Positions 14,759 through 24,433 of a stretch of DNA of 49,803 bases are shown piece by piece (position 1 is the stretch's first letter; each line of letters begins with the position of its first letter). This DNA comes from Bacteriovorax sp. BSW11_IV. Its GTDB lineage: Bacteria > Bdellovibrionota > Bacteriovoracia > Bacteriovoracales > Bacteriovoracaceae. Made by a program: the position numbers and the translations under genes. The notes under the pieces are model-generated. The model was not told the origin of the DNA. It saw only the letters and a program-made list of their open reading frames with translations, and ran no database searches. The stretch lies in the NCBI RefSeq assembly GCF_000447755.1, contig NZ_AUNE01000057.1, forward strand, positions 1 through 49,803. The letters are read 5' to 3'.

Positions 14759-16600
14759 TTAAATTCTACTTCTTTCTGATTGAAAGTTTAGAGGTTGTTT
14801 AACATCAACAATCCCACCACCTTTTGGTACAGGGAAGTCGATCATATTAAGAACTTGGGCCATACAATTTACACCCTTATTCGAGAATTTTGCCCCTTTA
14901 GAAATGATATCGATATTTGATACTTTTCCATTTCCATTGATTCTAAATTTTAAATCTACAACACCTTTGATTAAATCTTGTTTAGCATCAAGTTCATTTT
15001 GGTAGCAGTAATGAAACTGTGGCAAGTATTCACGTAGTATTTTTCTTAAAAGTTCTGGGTCAATAGAGCCTAGAACAATCGTTTTTGGAGCTTGGTAGGC
15101 GGTATTGATCCCTTTCTTTGAGGCCATTCCTCTTAGACCTTCAGATGAAGAGTCACTTCCAACTGAGTTACTTCCTAAACTGGCTGTTCCGTTTGAAAGA
15201 TTTGTTTTGAAGTTGTTATTTGAATTAGCACTTGCTGAGCTTGGTAGCGTTGCGGCCAAGCTTCTGGCGCTAGAATCACTTGATTCTTGTGATTCATTAA
15301 ATTTCATATCAACTTTTTTGTTAAGAAACTTTGTAAGTCCTTTTGTAACTTTGAATTCAAACTTTTTCTCAACAGGTTTTGCTTGTGCTTTTGGTGCTGC
15401 CTGGGCCACTTTTTGAGGTTCACTCTTAGCTTTTTTAGTCTCTTGTTTTTGAACCTGTTGTTTAGCTGCGGCCATCTTTGGCTGTTTCTCAGAAATATCT
15501 TGTTTCTGAACACCTTGATCTTGATCCACCTTTGAAACTTCTTGCGAGGCCTTATCCGTGACTTCTGGCCCTTTTAATACAGTTTGCTTGAAGATAACGA
15601 TTCTTTTTTCTTCTGGTTTTGGAGGTTCTGGTAATCTTACAAAAAGTAATAATAACATTACTGAAAGCATGGCCCCAAAAACTGTTCCCGATTGCTTATA
15701 GAAGTTTTTGTCAGCATCAAATAATGGCCCCATTTTCAGTGTTGGTGGGTGAGATGAAATGCGAGTGAAAATTTGCACAGTTCCTTTTGTGTAAATTTGA
15801 AATTCATCTAATCTTGTGCTGTGAAATCCTGCTAAATCACTAAAGTGAAGATTCTTACCGTTAATTGTGGCCAATTGAACTTTCTCATCATGAGAAAAAA
15901 GAGGGCAGTTCACACTATTTCCAGAACTTTCTTTCCCTGAAAGATAAATTTCCTTATTTTTAATACTCACATAGTCCATTGCAAGTACTACACCCATTGA
16001 AGTAATCGTTACTTCTAAAGACTCCCCTGATTTTCCAATTACGATGTCGTGGGAATTCTTGTGGTTTGACTCATCATAGTCAATAAATTCCTTTTCGTAT
16101 TGATACTCAGAAAGAGTGTGAACGTTTGATGGTGTAAAGTGATCTTGATCGAAAACAATGTCACAGTACTCGCCATCAATGACTTCGAGCCCTTCTTTTG
16201 GTGGAACTGGAGGAAGATCCGTCATGGAATCTTTAATGAATTTTGTAATTTTGTCATCAAGCACGACAAAAGGTGTTTGTTCAAGATAAACTTCCTCCAA
16301 CAGAAACTTTTTATCAGCAATTTCTAAAACATCTCCTGGAAGTACAAAACCTTGGGTGACTCTTTCACCATTTAAATAAAGTCCATTTTTACTACCAAGG
16401 TCTTGCACGTTTAGCCCATCTTCTTCCACGTGAAAAAGAGCGTGATAGTGTGAAGTGAATGTATCTTCAATGATAAAGTCACAACCATGACCACTACCAA
16501 CGATGGCCTTATCTCTGTCCATGAGAAAGTTGAGATATTCAGAACCATCAATATATTGAACGAGACGTAGGAATTTCTTTTCTTCTGATTTATTCATCAT
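14759..16600 (-). CDS. FHA domain - transmembrane - AgmX/PglI C-terminal domain protein (GltG-like)
   Basis: A 613-aa inner-membrane protein. Residues 10-110 are an FHA domain (IVGSGHGCDFII, HYHALFHVEEDGLNVQDLGSKNGLYLNGE), a phospho-Thr binder facing the cytoplasm. A second FHA-like or beta-rich region spans about 190-305. One membrane helix lies near 325-347 followed by a PEPPKPEEKR segment like TonB, a long Lys/Gln/Ala-rich periplasmic linker (380-500), and a C-terminal AgmX/PglI domain (about 515-605: LLRKILREYLPQFHYCYQNEL, VVDLKFRINGNGKVSNI). This is the layout of Myxococcus GltG/GltJ, which connect the motor to the outer membrane. It is the last gene of the ten-gene block; AAGGAT precedes the ATG. 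Confidence 0.87.
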   Translation of the reverse strand: MMNKSEEKKFLRLVQYIDGSEYLNFLMDRDKAIVGSGHGCDFIIEDTFTSHYHALFHVEEDGLNVQDLGSKNGLYLNGERVTQGFVLPGDVLEIADKKFLLEEVYLEQTPFVVLDDKITKFIKDSMTDLPPVPPKEGLEVIDGEYCDIVFDQDHFTPSNVHTLSEYQYEKEFIDYDESNHKNSHDIVIGKSGESLEVTITSMGVVLAMDYVSIKNKEIYLSGKESSGNSVNCPLFSHDEKVQLATINGKNLHFSDLAGFHSTRLDEFQIYTKGTVQIFTRISSHPPTLKMGPLFDADKNFYKQSGTVFGAMLSVMLLLLFVRLPEPPKPEEKRIVIFKQTVLKGPEVTDKASQEVSKVDQDQGVQKQDISEKQPKMAAAKQQVQKQETKKAKSEPQKVAQAAPKAQAKPVEKKFEFKVTKGLTKFLNKKVDMKFNESQESSDSSARSLAATLPSSASANSNNNFKTNLSNGTASLGSNSVGSDSSSEGLRGMASKKGINTAYQAPKTIVLGSIDPELLRKILREYLPQFHYCYQNELDAKQDLIKGVVDLKFRINGNGKVSNIDIISKGAKFSNKGVNCMAQVLNMIDFPVPKGGGIVDVKQPLNFQSERSRI

Positions 16601-16616
16601 AACTTATCCTTTTTTT

Positions 16617-17462
16617 CTATTTCGCTGCGATCGTCTTCAAATGTTCTTCAACCATCTTTTGAAGGCTTCTGCTCATTTGGCGAATTCCAGAAATAAAAGG
16701 AACGTCCTGATCCTTTAATACTATTTTTGCTTCATCAAATCTTTTTGCTCCAATTAAGGCCAATGAATAGTAAAGAGCGATATCTTCACGCTTTCTATTC
16801 ACTGATGGGATTTGTTCGAAATATTGAATCCCTTTAATATATTGACCTTCAAGGGCAAATGTAATTCCAATAGAACTCAGTAGATCAATGTCGTTTGGTG
16901 CTACTTTTAGTAGAGGGATTAAGTAAGACTTCGCTTCTGATAGCAAATTGTACTGAAGATAGAGTAATCCTAAATTGTACTGAGTACTATAAAGGGTTGG
17001 AGATAGTTTAAGGACTTCTTTGTACAAAATTTCAGCTTCAGTAAAATGTTCAATCTTATGAAAAATTAGCGCCTTGTTATGAAGAAGTTTAATCTTCAAG
17101 GATTCATTATTTTTAACTGTGAGTAGACCTCTGTCGACAGAGAGTAAGGCCTCATCATAGTTTTTTGCTAAGATATGACAAACTGTACGAATATTCCAAA
17201 CTTGATCATCTTTAGAAAGTTTTGTGTAATTGTCATTGATAATACCAAGACCAACTTTACTTTCTTTTTGGTGACATTTAAGTAATGCTCTTGTAATTAA
17301 ATCGCGATCTGATTCAAGCATAACTTCTATTTTTTCATCTGATAACTTCCAAAGACCATCTTTATGGAACACAGACTCTTTGTTTGTACTTGTATAAATT
17401 CTTAGTGGAGAATTTGCACAAGAAGTAAAAATAAGAAATAGAAGGGTTTGTAGTACTTTCAT
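16617..17462 (-). CDS. TPR lipoprotein of the Glt-like cluster
   Basis: The start at 17462 is chosen because AAGGAG lies 9 nt upstream and the product then begins with a lipoprotein signal (MKVLQTLLFLIFTSC, Cys15); its ATG overlaps the TAA of the preceding gene by one base. The 281-aa protein carries about five tetratricopeptide-like helix pairs (for example LHNKALIFHKIEHFTEAEILYKE and YNLGLLYLQYNLLSEAKSYL), giving a protein-binding scaffold on the periplasmic face of a membrane. It resembles Myxococcus GltE/AglT in type (TPR lipoprotein next to a larger TPR protein), which is an inference from architecture. Confidence 0.8.
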   Translation of the reverse strand: MKVLQTLLFLIFTSCANSPLRIYTSTNKESVFHKDGLWKLSDEKIEVMLESDRDLITRALLKCHQKESKVGLGIINDNYTKLSKDDQVWNIRTVCHILAKNYDEALLSVDRGLLTVKNNESLKIKLLHNKALIFHKIEHFTEAEILYKEVLKLSPTLYSTQYNLGLLYLQYNLLSEAKSYLIPLLKVAPNDIDLLSSIGITFALEGQYIKGIQYFEQIPSVNRKREDIALYYSLALIGAKRFDEAKIVLKDQDVPFISGIRQMSRSLQKMVEEHLKTIAAK

Positions 17463-20290
17463 TATTTTTCTCCTTTTGCTAACTCTTCCCAAGGCATGTC
17501 GATTGCACCAGCTAGGTGGTGAGAGTAAATAGGGAATTTAGAAAATTCGATTTCATTTTGAAGCTTCGAATTAGCAAAGTTGTGGAAATCAAGAGGTTTA
17601 CGTTCATCCAAAGTTTTTTCGATATTAAAAGAGACTTTTTGACTCTTTTGACCAAGTTTCTTTTGGATCTTTGCAATTTCACTAACAACCATTTTGATTT
17701 CTTCTTCTTTAAGATTTGGAAAGTTTAGTGCTGTTAGTTTTGCATTTTCGTTGGCAAATTTCTTCTGAAAGTTAATATTGAACTCTAGGGCCATTGAAGG
17801 TGATAGAGTCTTCATATAAGCAGTATTTTCATTAAAGAACTTATCCAATGATGCAAGTGAGGTTTCAAGCCAGTTATTGAATATATCTTCTTTAAACTCA
17901 CGATTATTCCATGCTTGGATTGTGAATGCTTGTACATTTTGTTTACTTAGTTCAAATTCATTCATCTTCTTTTGAAAAACTGTGATTTTTTCTCTTTGAA
18001 TACTATTTGTTAAAGGCATTACTTTTGACAAAAGAGGGTTGTCGTAGTTATCAATCGCAAATGTCACTAGATCATTGATAAATGGAGCTAGTTCTACTAG
18101 ATGATTTAACTTATTTTTTTGATAAAAAGTGATAAAAGCATCTTTATCAAATAGGTAGAGATTTCTAGCAATAAATACAATTGATTCAGATCTCATTTTT
18201 GCTGAAACACCACATTTTTCACCCATATCAACTAATTTAGCTGTTAGATGTGTTTTCTTATTAAAATAGAGCGCTGTCGTTGTTTGGAAGTAAGCATCAT
18301 CAAGGCCTTTACCTATTTTGCAGAATTTTCTCATATACCAAAGACCAAGTTTTTGGGCCTTGATATATTCTTCTCTGTCATAAAAGGCCTTAACTAATGA
18401 AATATAGTTATTTTCACGCTCTTTGATCTCTTTCATTGTTAAAAGTGGCATTGAATTAGAGTTCCATGCCCATGTTGAGTTCGTGTCATTGAGTTTGATT
18501 TTCATGATGGCCAGGTTGTGTGCAGAAATCCCGCGAAGAACTTTTGGAAGAGTTTCATCTTTGTAGATTTTTGCATAACCTTCTTCAGCGTCTTTAAATA
18601 GACCATTCTTTTGATTTGTATCGTATTGCTTAAACAACAACTCCCCAAGTGCCATTGTAACTTTGTTTCTGTACTCCATTTGAAGTGAGAATTGACCAGC
18701 ATTAATTTTATTAACATGTAAAGTTAGATCATTAATTTGATTTCTCTTAAATAGATTATCTAAAAGATTTTTATACAACTCTTTTTGAGTCCCAAGGTCT
18801 TTGTTAATATTCTTGTTGTATGTTACAAGAGTATCAAATGCCTTAGCTGTTTCATTGTTATCAAGAAAAATACGGAATAGATCTTTGTAAATGATCGGAG
18901 CTTCTTCTGATTTTGGAAAATCTACAATATAGCTTGAATATACAAAGATAAGATTGTTTTCTTTTACCTTCTTTGTAAATTGACCTTCTGAAATTGTCGC
19001 TAGAATCGAATTATATAGTTTTTTCTTAAAATCATCGATTCCCATTTCTTTTTTAGAGAATTCAAGTGATGAAAGGTAATTCTTAAGTGCTTTGTCGAAC
19101 ATCGCAAGACCGAAGAATGTTTCACCTTCTAAGAATTCGTATTTGTAATTAAGAGTTGGGTTGATCAGAGCTAGTTCATCAAAGATATTTACAATACTTG
19201 TTAGGTTAGCTTCGCTGTACTTTTCAATACCGTCTTTTGATACAGTTGCTTGTAAGAAACCAACTCTTTGAGTTAATAGATCAATAATATTCTTCTTTTG
19301 ATCCTCATTTAGTTTTTCTCTTTTTGCAACCAGGTCATGTCCTAGTCCTTCGAATTTGTCGAAAATCTTTGCTTCAAGATAAAAGTTGAAAAGATCAACT
19401 TCTACAATAATTTGTTCTTTATCAAGTTTTTGTTCCAAAAAGTGCTTAATTGCAAAATTATAAGTAAAAAGAGCATCGTCAACACCATTATGAGTGTTTG
19501 CTCTTCTTGCTAATTTTGTAAAATAGTCTGGTTCTTTAGGCGCCGCTTTGGCGTAGAATTCAGCACCTTCAGCAACTCTTTTTCCCTTCACAAAAAACGA
19601 AGCTGCACTATCAAGTATTTGACCGGTAACATCAACGAATCTTTTATCATTTGACAGTTCATATGACTTCACAAGAGCAGTAATTGCCTCATCAAATCTT
19701 TTCTCTAAGAGTAAGCACCATGCATAGTTATAGAAGTTTTTAGATGTCCATTCATCGGCCATATTGTTGATAACATATGTGTAATGGAAGATCGCTTTCT
19801 TATATTTCTTTCCGTTATAGTAATGTTCTGCAAGTGCTACGTGAATTTTGTATAAAAGGTCACCTTTTTCTTTTGATAAAGAAAGAGCTTTTTCAAGATA
19901 GAATGCACTTTTCTTTTCCTGACCAAGATCACGTGCATTCATTCCTATTGTATAATAGATATTAGGGATACCAACAAAGTAAGGATTTTTACTAATTAAG
20001 TACTTTGCTTCTTTTTCAATTTTTGCCGCTCTTAGTTTTGTTTTAGCATAGTAGTCTTTTGATCTTTTTCCCGTTTTTAAAACTCTCGCATTTTCATCTT
20101 CTCTGATGATAGCAAGCTTTTCCGACTCAATTTCAAGGAGACGGTAACGAAGTCCTGTATCAAGACGACCAAGCGACTTTATCGTTTTTTCTTCTTTTAG
20201 TAGGAGATTCCAAATTCTCTTAGTTTTTTCATCCAGTGAAAAGCTACTAACACAAAAAATCAATAGTAGTGTAGTTGTTATGCTTTTCAT
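17462..20290 (-). CDS. Large periplasmic TPR protein (GltD/AgmU-like)
   Basis: A 942-aa exported protein with a signal peptide (MKSITTTLLLIFCVSSFS) and an almost entirely alpha-helical body of tetratricopeptide-like repeats (for example ALAEHYYNGKKYKKAIFHYTYVI and FNYAWCLLLEKRFDEAITAL in residues 150-215). No catalytic motif is visible. Size, location and repeats match the periplasmic scaffold GltD/AgmU of the Myxococcus gliding machine. It begins 8 bases after the second ExbD gene and overlaps the TPR lipoprotein start by one base, so translation of this part of the operon is coupled. Confidence 0.8.
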   Translation of the reverse strand: MKSITTTLLLIFCVSSFSLDEKTKRIWNLLLKEEKTIKSLGRLDTGLRYRLLEIESEKLAIIREDENARVLKTGKRSKDYYAKTKLRAAKIEKEAKYLISKNPYFVGIPNIYYTIGMNARDLGQEKKSAFYLEKALSLSKEKGDLLYKIHVALAEHYYNGKKYKKAIFHYTYVINNMADEWTSKNFYNYAWCLLLEKRFDEAITALVKSYELSNDKRFVDVTGQILDSAASFFVKGKRVAEGAEFYAKAAPKEPDYFTKLARRANTHNGVDDALFTYNFAIKHFLEQKLDKEQIIVEVDLFNFYLEAKIFDKFEGLGHDLVAKREKLNEDQKKNIIDLLTQRVGFLQATVSKDGIEKYSEANLTSIVNIFDELALINPTLNYKYEFLEGETFFGLAMFDKALKNYLSSLEFSKKEMGIDDFKKKLYNSILATISEGQFTKKVKENNLIFVYSSYIVDFPKSEEAPIIYKDLFRIFLDNNETAKAFDTLVTYNKNINKDLGTQKELYKNLLDNLFKRNQINDLTLHVNKINAGQFSLQMEYRNKVTMALGELLFKQYDTNQKNGLFKDAEEGYAKIYKDETLPKVLRGISAHNLAIMKIKLNDTNSTWAWNSNSMPLLTMKEIKERENNYISLVKAFYDREEYIKAQKLGLWYMRKFCKIGKGLDDAYFQTTTALYFNKKTHLTAKLVDMGEKCGVSAKMRSESIVFIARNLYLFDKDAFITFYQKNKLNHLVELAPFINDLVTFAIDNYDNPLLSKVMPLTNSIQREKITVFQKKMNEFELSKQNVQAFTIQAWNNREFKEDIFNNWLETSLASLDKFFNENTAYMKTLSPSMALEFNINFQKKFANENAKLTALNFPNLKEEEIKMVVSEIAKIQKKLGQKSQKVSFNIEKTLDERKPLDFHNFANSKLQNEIEFSKFPIYSHHLAGAIDMPWEELAKGEK

Positions 20291-20298
20291 AAATACTC

Positions 20299-20823
20299 TT
20301 AGTTTGCCTTAGATTGAACGATGAAGCTAAACTTGTGGTAACCTGACGTGGCAGCCACTTGCATAACTTTATCCAACGTTTCATAAGGTAGTTCCTCATG
20401 TAATACGATGTTCACTCTCTCTAAGTTTTCTTCTTTTTTGGCCAATAGCTCTTTACCTAGAATATTCGAAGTGTCTCCACCTTTTATTTGAGCAATTTCT
20501 CTTTTGCTATCTTCTGATAATTTCGCTAGCTTTGAGCTTAAAATACCTCTCCAATTTCCTTCAGAGACGATATTTGTGGCCATCTCGTTGTTAATAAAAA
20601 CATTGTTCTTCTTATCGACTTGTAAAATAAGAGTTTTCACACCAAGTTCTTTTGAATTTGATCTTGCAAGACTTAGATCCTTTACAAGATCAAGCTTTAA
20701 ATCACTTGGATTATAATTTTTAAGTAGGAATACTAGTAATATAACAAGAATATCTAAGAGTGATGTAATATCAATCTCTGCTTCGGCCATTTTCTTGTTA
20801 AATTTCTTTTTACTCTTTCTCAT
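20299..20823 (-). CDS. ExbD/TolR-type motor protein (second copy, AglS-like)
   Basis: A 174-aa protein with one N-terminal membrane helix preceded by a Lys-rich cytoplasmic tail. Asp24 lies in DITSLLDILVILLVFLL, the position of the proton-carrying Asp of ExbD/TolR/MotB. The periplasmic part ends like TolR (YETLDKVMQVAATSGYHKFSFIV). With the other ExbD and the ExbB it would form an inner-membrane proton-driven motor, as AglR-AglQ-AglS do in Myxococcus. It is 14 bases from the preceding ExbD gene. Confidence 0.88.
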   Translation of the reverse strand: MRKSKKKFNKKMAEAEIDITSLLDILVILLVFLLKNYNPSDLKLDLVKDLSLARSNSKELGVKTLILQVDKKNNVFINNEMATNIVSEGNWRGILSSKLAKLSEDSKREIAQIKGGDTSNILGKELLAKKEENLERVNIVLHEELPYETLDKVMQVAATSGYHKFSFIVQSKAN

Positions 20824-20837
20824 AATTATTGCCTCAA

Positions 20838-21305
20838 TTAATTTGATTCAAAAATGACATTTTCAAAGAGCTCTTTGGCCATACCATTTTCAGCAATAAT
20901 CCATTTGCTATGATCTACAACCTTGATAATCTGAGCATATTTAACGGTTTTTGCCGGTTTAATTATGATCGTTTTCTCATCAGGGTGTTTCTCTTTAATT
21001 TTTCCTAACGTCTGTCCTAGTTCTTCCAGTGATTTATCGTCTTCAGCAATTTTGATTGTTTTAACCACTTTTTCGTCTAAACCTGTAATGACATCGATAT
21101 TATTCTTAGTCACTTTAAGTGTTAAATTCAATGGTGGCTTATCATCTTTCTTTTCAGACACATCTTTCACTAATGGTCTGTCTGTTCTGATTTCATGGAT
21201 TTCAACGAACTGGGCAGACATAAGAAGGAAGAAAATGAAAATGAATACCGCATCAAGGATGGGAATCAAGTTCAATTTTTCGGCCTTCTTCATTTGTCTT
21301 TTCAT
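20838..21305 (-). CDS. ExbD/TolR-type motor protein (first copy, AglQ-like)
   Basis: The start is taken at ATG 21305 (155 aa), with GGGG 5 nt upstream; the 5 extra codons of a GTG-type upstream start add nothing conserved. The membrane helix holds the proton-path Asp18 (LNLIPILDAVFIFIFFLLMS), followed by a TolR-like periplasmic domain. Two different ExbD proteins beside one ExbB is the subunit make-up of the Agl gliding motor and also of some Tol-like systems. The neighbouring TPR, FHA and VWA genes favour the Agl/Glt reading. Confidence 0.87.
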   Translation of the reverse strand: MKRQMKKAEKLNLIPILDAVFIFIFFLLMSAQFVEIHEIRTDRPLVKDVSEKKDDKPPLNLTLKVTKNNIDVITGLDEKVVKTIKIAEDDKSLEELGQTLGKIKEKHPDEKTIIIKPAKTVKYAQIIKVVDHSKWIIAENGMAKELFENVIFESN

Positions 21306-21326
21306 ATTTACCCCGCCCAAAAACTC

Positions 21327-21995
21327 TTAAGATGCTTTTTTCTGAGTACCAAGAAGATCTACGATCTTGATTGAATACTGTTCCATATCATTAAGAATCT
21401 TTTCACCCTTACTAGTTAAAAAAGAGTGAATAACAAGGATACTAATCGCTGAAATAAGACCAAGTGCTGTTGTATTCATGGCCTTCGAAATCCCTAGTGC
21501 AAGTAGTTTTGCTTTCATTGACGGATCTGCACCAGCAACCGCAGCAAATGATTCGATTAGACCTTGAATCGTACCTAGAAGACCTATTAGGGTTGATACG
21601 TTTGCCGCTAAAGATAAATAGTTCATTCTTTTTTCTACTTTTGGGGCCATTTCCATAATTGTGGCATCGATAGCATCACGAATTTGGTCTTTATCCTGGT
21701 TTGCTCTTTTAAGTCCTGATCTAAGAACTTGTGGTAGTAGGGCATTAGAGTTTGAACATACTTGAATGGCCTCTTTCACGTTATTACTTAGAACATTTTT
21801 CTTAATTAATCCCATTAACTTATTTCCATCTAGATCATATGAAATAAGGCTTTTTAGTCTTTCTACTGCTACAGCAATACCTAATGCCCATACTACAAAA
21901 ATGATCCACATGAATATTCCACCCTCATCCATAAAAAGGGCAAGGGATTGTAAGAATGATTTATCTGTTGCGACTTGTGCAATTTCGTTTTCCAT
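21327..21995 (-). CDS. ExbB/TolQ/MotA-type proton channel protein (AglR-like)
   Basis: A 222-aa inner-membrane protein with three helices (about 27-48, 120-142, 165-188) and the family-typical sequence NVSTLIGLLGTIQGLIESFAAV plus the TTALGLISAISILVIHSFL helix. The cytoplasmic stretch between the first two helices ends with the MAPKVEKRMNYLSLAA region. It would form the proton channel with the ExbD proteins encoded 22 bases downstream and pass force to envelope partners. Confidence 0.93.
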   Translation of the reverse strand: MENEIAQVATDKSFLQSLALFMDEGGIFMWIIFVVWALGIAVAVERLKSLISYDLDGNKLMGLIKKNVLSNNVKEAIQVCSNSNALLPQVLRSGLKRANQDKDQIRDAIDATIMEMAPKVEKRMNYLSLAANVSTLIGLLGTIQGLIESFAAVAGADPSMKAKLLALGISKAMNTTALGLISAISILVIHSFLTSKGEKILNDMEQYSIKIVDLLGTQKKAS

Positions 21996-22008
21996 ACTTC
22001 TTCTCCTT

Positions 22009-22263
22009 CTATCTTAGATAGTAAACATCCCTGTCTTGTTCATCTTTATATGTTGTTCTTAAATAAAGCTTTCTCGAAAATCTCACTCTTTCTCTTTCTT
22101 GCACTGAGAGATCTCCCGGTGCTAGAAGATTTCCTTTAATTTCTAAGTTTCCTAAGTCAATCTCATCATATTTTTTATATTTAATGATGACGTTGTCTTT
22201 AGCTTCAACGAGGGCAATTTTAAAAGTGACGAATAAAATTGCTGCAATTAGTGCGTATTTCAT
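22009..22263 (-). CDS. Small exported protein of the Glt-like cluster
   Basis: An 84-aa product with a signal peptide or N-terminal anchor (MKYALIAAILFVTFKIALVEA) and a short charged mature part (about 63 aa) ending in RDVYYLR. I recognise no domain. It lies between a TPR gene (3 bases upstream) and the ExbB gene (13 bases downstream), so it is within the operon; its place and size are reminiscent of the small periplasmic GltF of Myxococcus, but that match is not established here. Confidence 0.7.
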   Translation of the reverse strand: MKYALIAAILFVTFKIALVEAKDNVIIKYKKYDEIDLGNLEIKGNLLAPGDLSVQERERVRFSRKLYLRTTYKDEQDRDVYYLR

Positions 22264-22266
22264 TTT

Positions 22267-23700
22267 TTACCTTCTTACTCTTGTGACTTTTTGTAACTTA
22301 CAGTTAGATTCAAGTCCAAATGAGTAGTCTCCAAGTTCGTCTGCCCAAAATGACCCTTGGAATGTCCAGAAATGTTGTAATTCATTTCTTTTTATATTCT
22401 TCTCACTACCTCTTGTTCTTTCTTTTGCTAATGATTGCCCCTTATAAAGAAGATCTTTTTTGTTACTTATAACTTCAAGTGATACGTTAAAGAGCTCATA
22501 GCTAAATCTGTGTACTTCATTTATAAAATCAAACATTTCTTTTTTGATGAAGTGGTTGATTTTTCTTCTCTTCCAGTTGATTACGGCCGACATTCTTTCA
22601 TCTAATTCTTTTGAAAAGGCATCTTGCTTTAGTTTTTTGATAGCCATTTCTTCAAGAATTGATCTTTTTAAGTTAATAAGATCAAGTGAATAACGAATTC
22701 TTTTACGTACTTGAGTCACAAGGTTTCTAATGTACGGATTCATTTCTTCTTTTTCTTTTAGTTCACCGAGTGTTAATTTTAAAAAGTAAGTATCCGAATT
22801 TTTATTTGCAGCTAATATCTTTTTAAGTTCATTGGTTTGTTCGCGGTAGTATGAATCATATTTATCCACAACAACACCAGCATCATCATAAAGACACATT
22901 TTTAAATAACTCAAGGCGCTCAAATATTCTGCTTCTGGAAAGAAGTAGCTTGATAGGAGAGGGGCCTTGTAAGTTACGAGAAGTCCTAAAACTCTGTTGT
23001 AGTCTTCTAGGTAAAAATGAGACCAGGCCATTTCCATAAGTGTGTATGGCCATGTGTAGGATGTCTTTGGGATCTCATGGTAAAGTGAGATCGCCTTTTG
23101 GTAACTTTTTTCTTGAAAGTAATTTCTAGCACGATTGATCAAACATTTTTCTGCGATAATTGTGTAGTATCTTTCTAGCTTTTCTTTTTTATTATCTTTT
23201 GCAAGATCTTTAGCAAGGATTTCACATCTTTCTAGAGATTTATTACCTTCAGTCATATTGTTCATTGCACTTTGAGCAATTCCTCTTGTTAAAATTGCCT
23301 CAGGTGCAAATTTATGATTTTCAGGAAATGGAGCGAGTAAATGAACCACTTCTTTAAATCTATTGGCCTTAAATAGTCTTTCTGAAGCAACGAATTTAAG
23401 GGCCCAACTTTGTTGTGCCATTAATCTCTCTGCTTTAACTGAATCGAATACTTCATGTCCTGTTTTAATAACAAGTGTATCTACCCATTCAGTTAATTCT
23501 TCTGGAATATTATTTCCAGCTTCAATGTACTCTCTCAAAAAAGTTGCACTTGCTAAGTAATACTTAGATTGAAAGAGCTCTTTGAATATTTTCAAATTCT
23601 TTTCAACTGATTGATCTTGGATATAAATCATTTTTGCTTTGTTGTACGAAGCAAATGATTGTGAACCCATGATGAAAAGAAATGTTAACAATACTTTCAC
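22267..23700 (-). CDS. Exported TPR-like protein of the Glt-like cluster
   Basis: A 477-aa protein with a signal peptide (MKVLLTFLFIMGSQSFAS) and helical repeats (AERLMAQQSWALKFVASERLFKANRFKEVV; residues 90-300 have several TPR-like pairs such as MEMAWSHFYLEDYNRVLGLL). The C-terminal third is charged and predicted helical or coiled coil. The last residues CKLQKVTRVRR are basic. It follows the outer-membrane protein gene by 14 bases. The role is likely as a periplasmic scaffold of the same machine. Confidence 0.75.
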   Translation of the reverse strand: MKVLLTFLFIMGSQSFASYNKAKMIYIQDQSVEKNLKIFKELFQSKYYLASATFLREYIEAGNNIPEELTEWVDTLVIKTGHEVFDSVKAERLMAQQSWALKFVASERLFKANRFKEVVHLLAPFPENHKFAPEAILTRGIAQSAMNNMTEGNKSLERCEILAKDLAKDNKKEKLERYYTIIAEKCLINRARNYFQEKSYQKAISLYHEIPKTSYTWPYTLMEMAWSHFYLEDYNRVLGLLVTYKAPLLSSYFFPEAEYLSALSYLKMCLYDDAGVVVDKYDSYYREQTNELKKILAANKNSDTYFLKLTLGELKEKEEMNPYIRNLVTQVRKRIRYSLDLINLKRSILEEMAIKKLKQDAFSKELDERMSAVINWKRRKINHFIKKEMFDFINEVHRFSYELFNVSLEVISNKKDLLYKGQSLAKERTRGSEKNIKRNELQHFWTFQGSFWADELGDYSFGLESNCKLQKVTRVRR

Positions 23701-23714
23701 ACTTTCCGCCTTAA

Positions 23715-24431
23715 TTAGAATGAGAAACCAATTGAAAATACGATATCTGATTGATTACGCCACTTCTGTGTTGCTTCACGACCATTGACGATAGGTCCTT
23801 TTGCTCTATAGAAGTCTTTTGAGTAATCAATGTTGATATGTAATCCCTTTTTTAAGTGAAATCTCACTCCTGTTTTTGCTGATGGACCTACATAATTTTC
23901 TTTTTTAAATTCTGAAGGTCTATTTGGATCAGCAACTGTTTCAGCATTACTTTCAGTGTTGATTAGTGATAAACCACCTGAGAAATGCCAATCAAAGTAG
24001 AAAATTTTATTAAAAGTATTAATCTTCCCGTAGAAAGGTGACCATGTTACATACAAAGAAGTTGTAGATAATGGTTTTCTTATAAACGGTTCAGTTTGGT
24101 TAATTTGTCTAATATTTTTTACAGCATCATTGTCACTGTTTGAGTACAACTTATAATCGATTTCTAGGGCCCATTCTTCATTTAGAAAGTGCCCAATCTT
24201 CGCTTGCCCACCAATAGTATCTTGATATTCATTAGATAAATGAGAGAGGAACCCCAACTCCATGTAAGTGGTTCCTCTCTTAGGATATGCCTTATTTTGT
24301 AAGACATATACCGACTTGTCGGGGTCGAGCCAAAGAAACTTATACAGGTCTTTTTCTTCAGCTCTGGCCTCGCCAATAACCATGGCATTTATTATGGTGA
24401 GAAGAAGGAAGGTCGATAAAAGCTTGCTCAT
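23715..24431 (-). CDS. Outer-membrane beta-barrel protein of the Glt-like cluster
   Basis: A 238-aa protein with a signal peptide (ending GEARA) and beta-barrel-type strands: alternating hydrophobic residues, GGLSLINT, GPSAKTGVRFHL, and a last strand DIVFSIGFSF ending in Phe, as expected for BAM recognition. It starts 2 bases after the stop of the VWA lipoprotein gene. Myxococcus Glt machines contain several such barrels (GltA, GltB, GltH); the match is by architecture and position only. Confidence 0.78.
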   Translation of the reverse strand: MSKLLSTFLLLTIINAMVIGEARAEEKDLYKFLWLDPDKSVYVLQNKAYPKRGTTYMELGFLSHLSNEYQDTIGGQAKIGHFLNEEWALEIDYKLYSNSDNDAVKNIRQINQTEPFIRKPLSTTSLYVTWSPFYGKINTFNKIFYFDWHFSGGLSLINTESNAETVADPNRPSEFKKENYVGPSAKTGVRFHLKKGLHINIDYSKDFYRAKGPIVNGREATQKWRNQSDIVFSIGFSF

Positions 24432-24433
24432 GG